DNA from: an uncultured Candidatus Melainabacteria bacterium
Lineage (GTDB): Bacteria > Cyanobacteriota > Vampirovibrionia > Gastranaerophilales > Gastranaerophilaceae
Reading direction: 5' to 3'
NCBI GenBank assembly: GCA_934754775.1
Contig: CAKVIM010000039.1
Coordinates: 1 to 5,809, forward strand
Length of the DNA: 5,809 nt
Part shown: in pieces, positions 5,225 to 5,809 of the stretch
How the letters are laid out: every line of letters starts with the position of its first letter
Numbering within the stretch: the stretch's first letter is position 1
The notes under the pieces: model-generated
Database searches by the model: none
The model's input: only the letters and a program-made list of their open reading frames with translations
What the model was told of the DNA's origin: nothing
Program-made: the position numbers and the translations under genes

Positions 5225-5248
5225 CAAATTGCTGATTAATAATAAAAT
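5221..5248 (+). promoter_or_regulatory. Promoter of the second exported paralogue
   Basis: A perfect TTGACA (5221-5226), which overlaps the stop codon of the preceding gene, is followed after 16 bases by TAAAAT (5243-5248). It predicts a leader of about 17 bases carrying the Shine-Dalgarno site. Confidence 0.6.
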
Positions 5249-5255
5249 ATATATA

Positions 5256-5264
5256 GGGGAGAGG
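5256..5264 (+). promoter_or_regulatory. Shine-Dalgarno site of the second exported paralogue
   Basis: GGGGAGAGG lies seven bases before ATG 5272 and is rich enough in G and A to fix that start. The neighbouring paralogue at 4649 has no such site. Confidence 0.7.
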
Positions 5265-5271
5265 ATAAATT

Positions 5272-5809
5272 ATGAATAAGAAAATTATTTCATCTTTAAT
5301 GTTAGTATCATTGTGTTCTCTAAACACCGCTTTTGCAGCGTCTAATTTTAATTATCAGCAAACACAAACTCAACCTGTATATAACAGTAATTATACACAA
5401 CAACCTATGCAATATAGTGCAAAACAACCTCTACAGGGTAGTGTAATTATGGTACCGGCAGGAACTGCTATCCCTGCAACTTTAACCGCACCACTATCAT
5501 CTGCTACATTAACAGCAGGACAGAGCGTAAGTATGTTGCTCGGTTCAGATTTTTATTATAACAATAAGCTTATTGCACCGGCAGGAAGCTCTATTTACGG
5601 CACAGTAATAGAAGCTTCTAAAGCAAAGCGAGGAAGCATGAATGGTAAACTTTGTGTAAGATTTACGCAAATTTACACTCCGTATGGAACACAGATTCCT
5701 ATATCAGCTGTAATTAAGACTGACGATTCTTCAGGAGTTCTTGTTGGTGGCACAAAACTTGATGTAACAAAAGATTACGCTAAAGATATGGTAGCAGGTA
5801 GTGCAGCGG
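5272..5809 (+). CDS. Exported TrbI/VirB10-like paralogue, partial at right edge
   Basis: The frame opens at ATG 5272 and stays open to the window end, giving 179 residues without a stop. The N-terminus MNKKIISSLMLVSLCSLNTA continues to FAAS, a Sec signal peptide probably cleaved after Ala22 (AFA|AS). A Gln/Tyr/Asn/Thr-rich linker follows (about 24-56, with four QP or QQP units), which the preceding paralogue lacks. The core then repeats its neighbour's pattern: VPAGTAIPATL (61-71), GQSVSMLLGSDFYYNNKLIA (83-102), PAGSSIYGTV (103-112), GKLCVRFTQIYTPYGTQIPI (125-144). Aligned by eye over 89 residues with one one-residue insertion, about a third of positions are identical to the 4649-5224 product. 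It has its own promoter and ribosome site. It is likely periplasmic or envelope-associated, with unknown function. The remaining C-terminus, which should include the closing AGxxLxVxL strand, is outside the window. Confidence 0.85.
   Translation, partial: MNKKIISSLMLVSLCSLNTAFAASNFNYQQTQTQPVYNSNYTQQPMQYSAKQPLQGSVIMVPAGTAIPATLTAPLSSATLTAGQSVSMLLGSDFYYNNKLIAPAGSSIYGTVIEASKAKRGSMNGKLCVRFTQIYTPYGTQIPISAVIKTDDSSGVLVGGTKLDVTKDYAKDMVAGSAA

Noticed and set aside
4649..5809. A type IV secretion or conjugation locus suggested by the VirB10-like pattern
   Set aside because: No ATPase, lytic transglycosylase, pilin or other Vir/Tra gene is present, and the proteins lack the membrane anchor of true VirB10.

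Overview
The window is AT-rich and reads as a compact chromosomal stretch from a diderm bacterium. The best guess is a non-photosynthetic relative of the Cyanobacteria (Melainabacteria/Vampirovibrionia, Gastranaerophilales-like), held at moderate confidence. The grounds are: the RpoB N-terminus looks cyanobacterial (for example GRVGRYKLNKKL, with no large lobe insertion of the E. coli type); rpoB lies next to purB rather than behind rplJ-rplL; and the small genes encode exported, non-lipidated, probably periplasmic proteins. No database search was possible, so the lineage is an inference.

Layout. On the minus strand, reading right to left, come a small exported Lys/Ala/Gln-rich protein (start 2760), a rho-independent terminator, purB (adenylosuccinate lyase) and then the first 275 codons of rpoB, which runs off the left edge. 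On the plus strand, from a divergent promoter region at 2761-2833, a tight three-gene operon runs wecG/tagA-type glycosyltransferase, N-terminal half of a split transketolase, and a 72-residue four-cysteine protein. Both internal junctions are one-base TAATG overlaps. Two exported proteins follow (4649-5224 and 5272 to the right edge). They are diverged paralogues of each other and resemble the C-terminal domain of TrbI/VirB10 in sequence pattern. There are no RNA genes, insertion sequences, CRISPR arrays or gene-free stretches over 300 bases.

How it works together. purB (purine synthesis), transketolase (pentose phosphates) and rpoB are core housekeeping genes. The glycosyltransferase points to cell-surface polysaccharide, and the last two genes and the Lys-rich gene to the envelope. 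The C-terminal transketolase subunit that the N-terminal half needs is not next to it.

Most notable signal. Three genes (purB, the glycosyltransferase and the first exported paralogue) have a perfect TATAAT ending 6-7 bases before the ATG and no Shine-Dalgarno sequence. This predicts leaderless mRNAs. The three other gene starts preceded by non-coding sequence have purine-rich Shine-Dalgarno sites. The window therefore seems to mix two modes of translation start.
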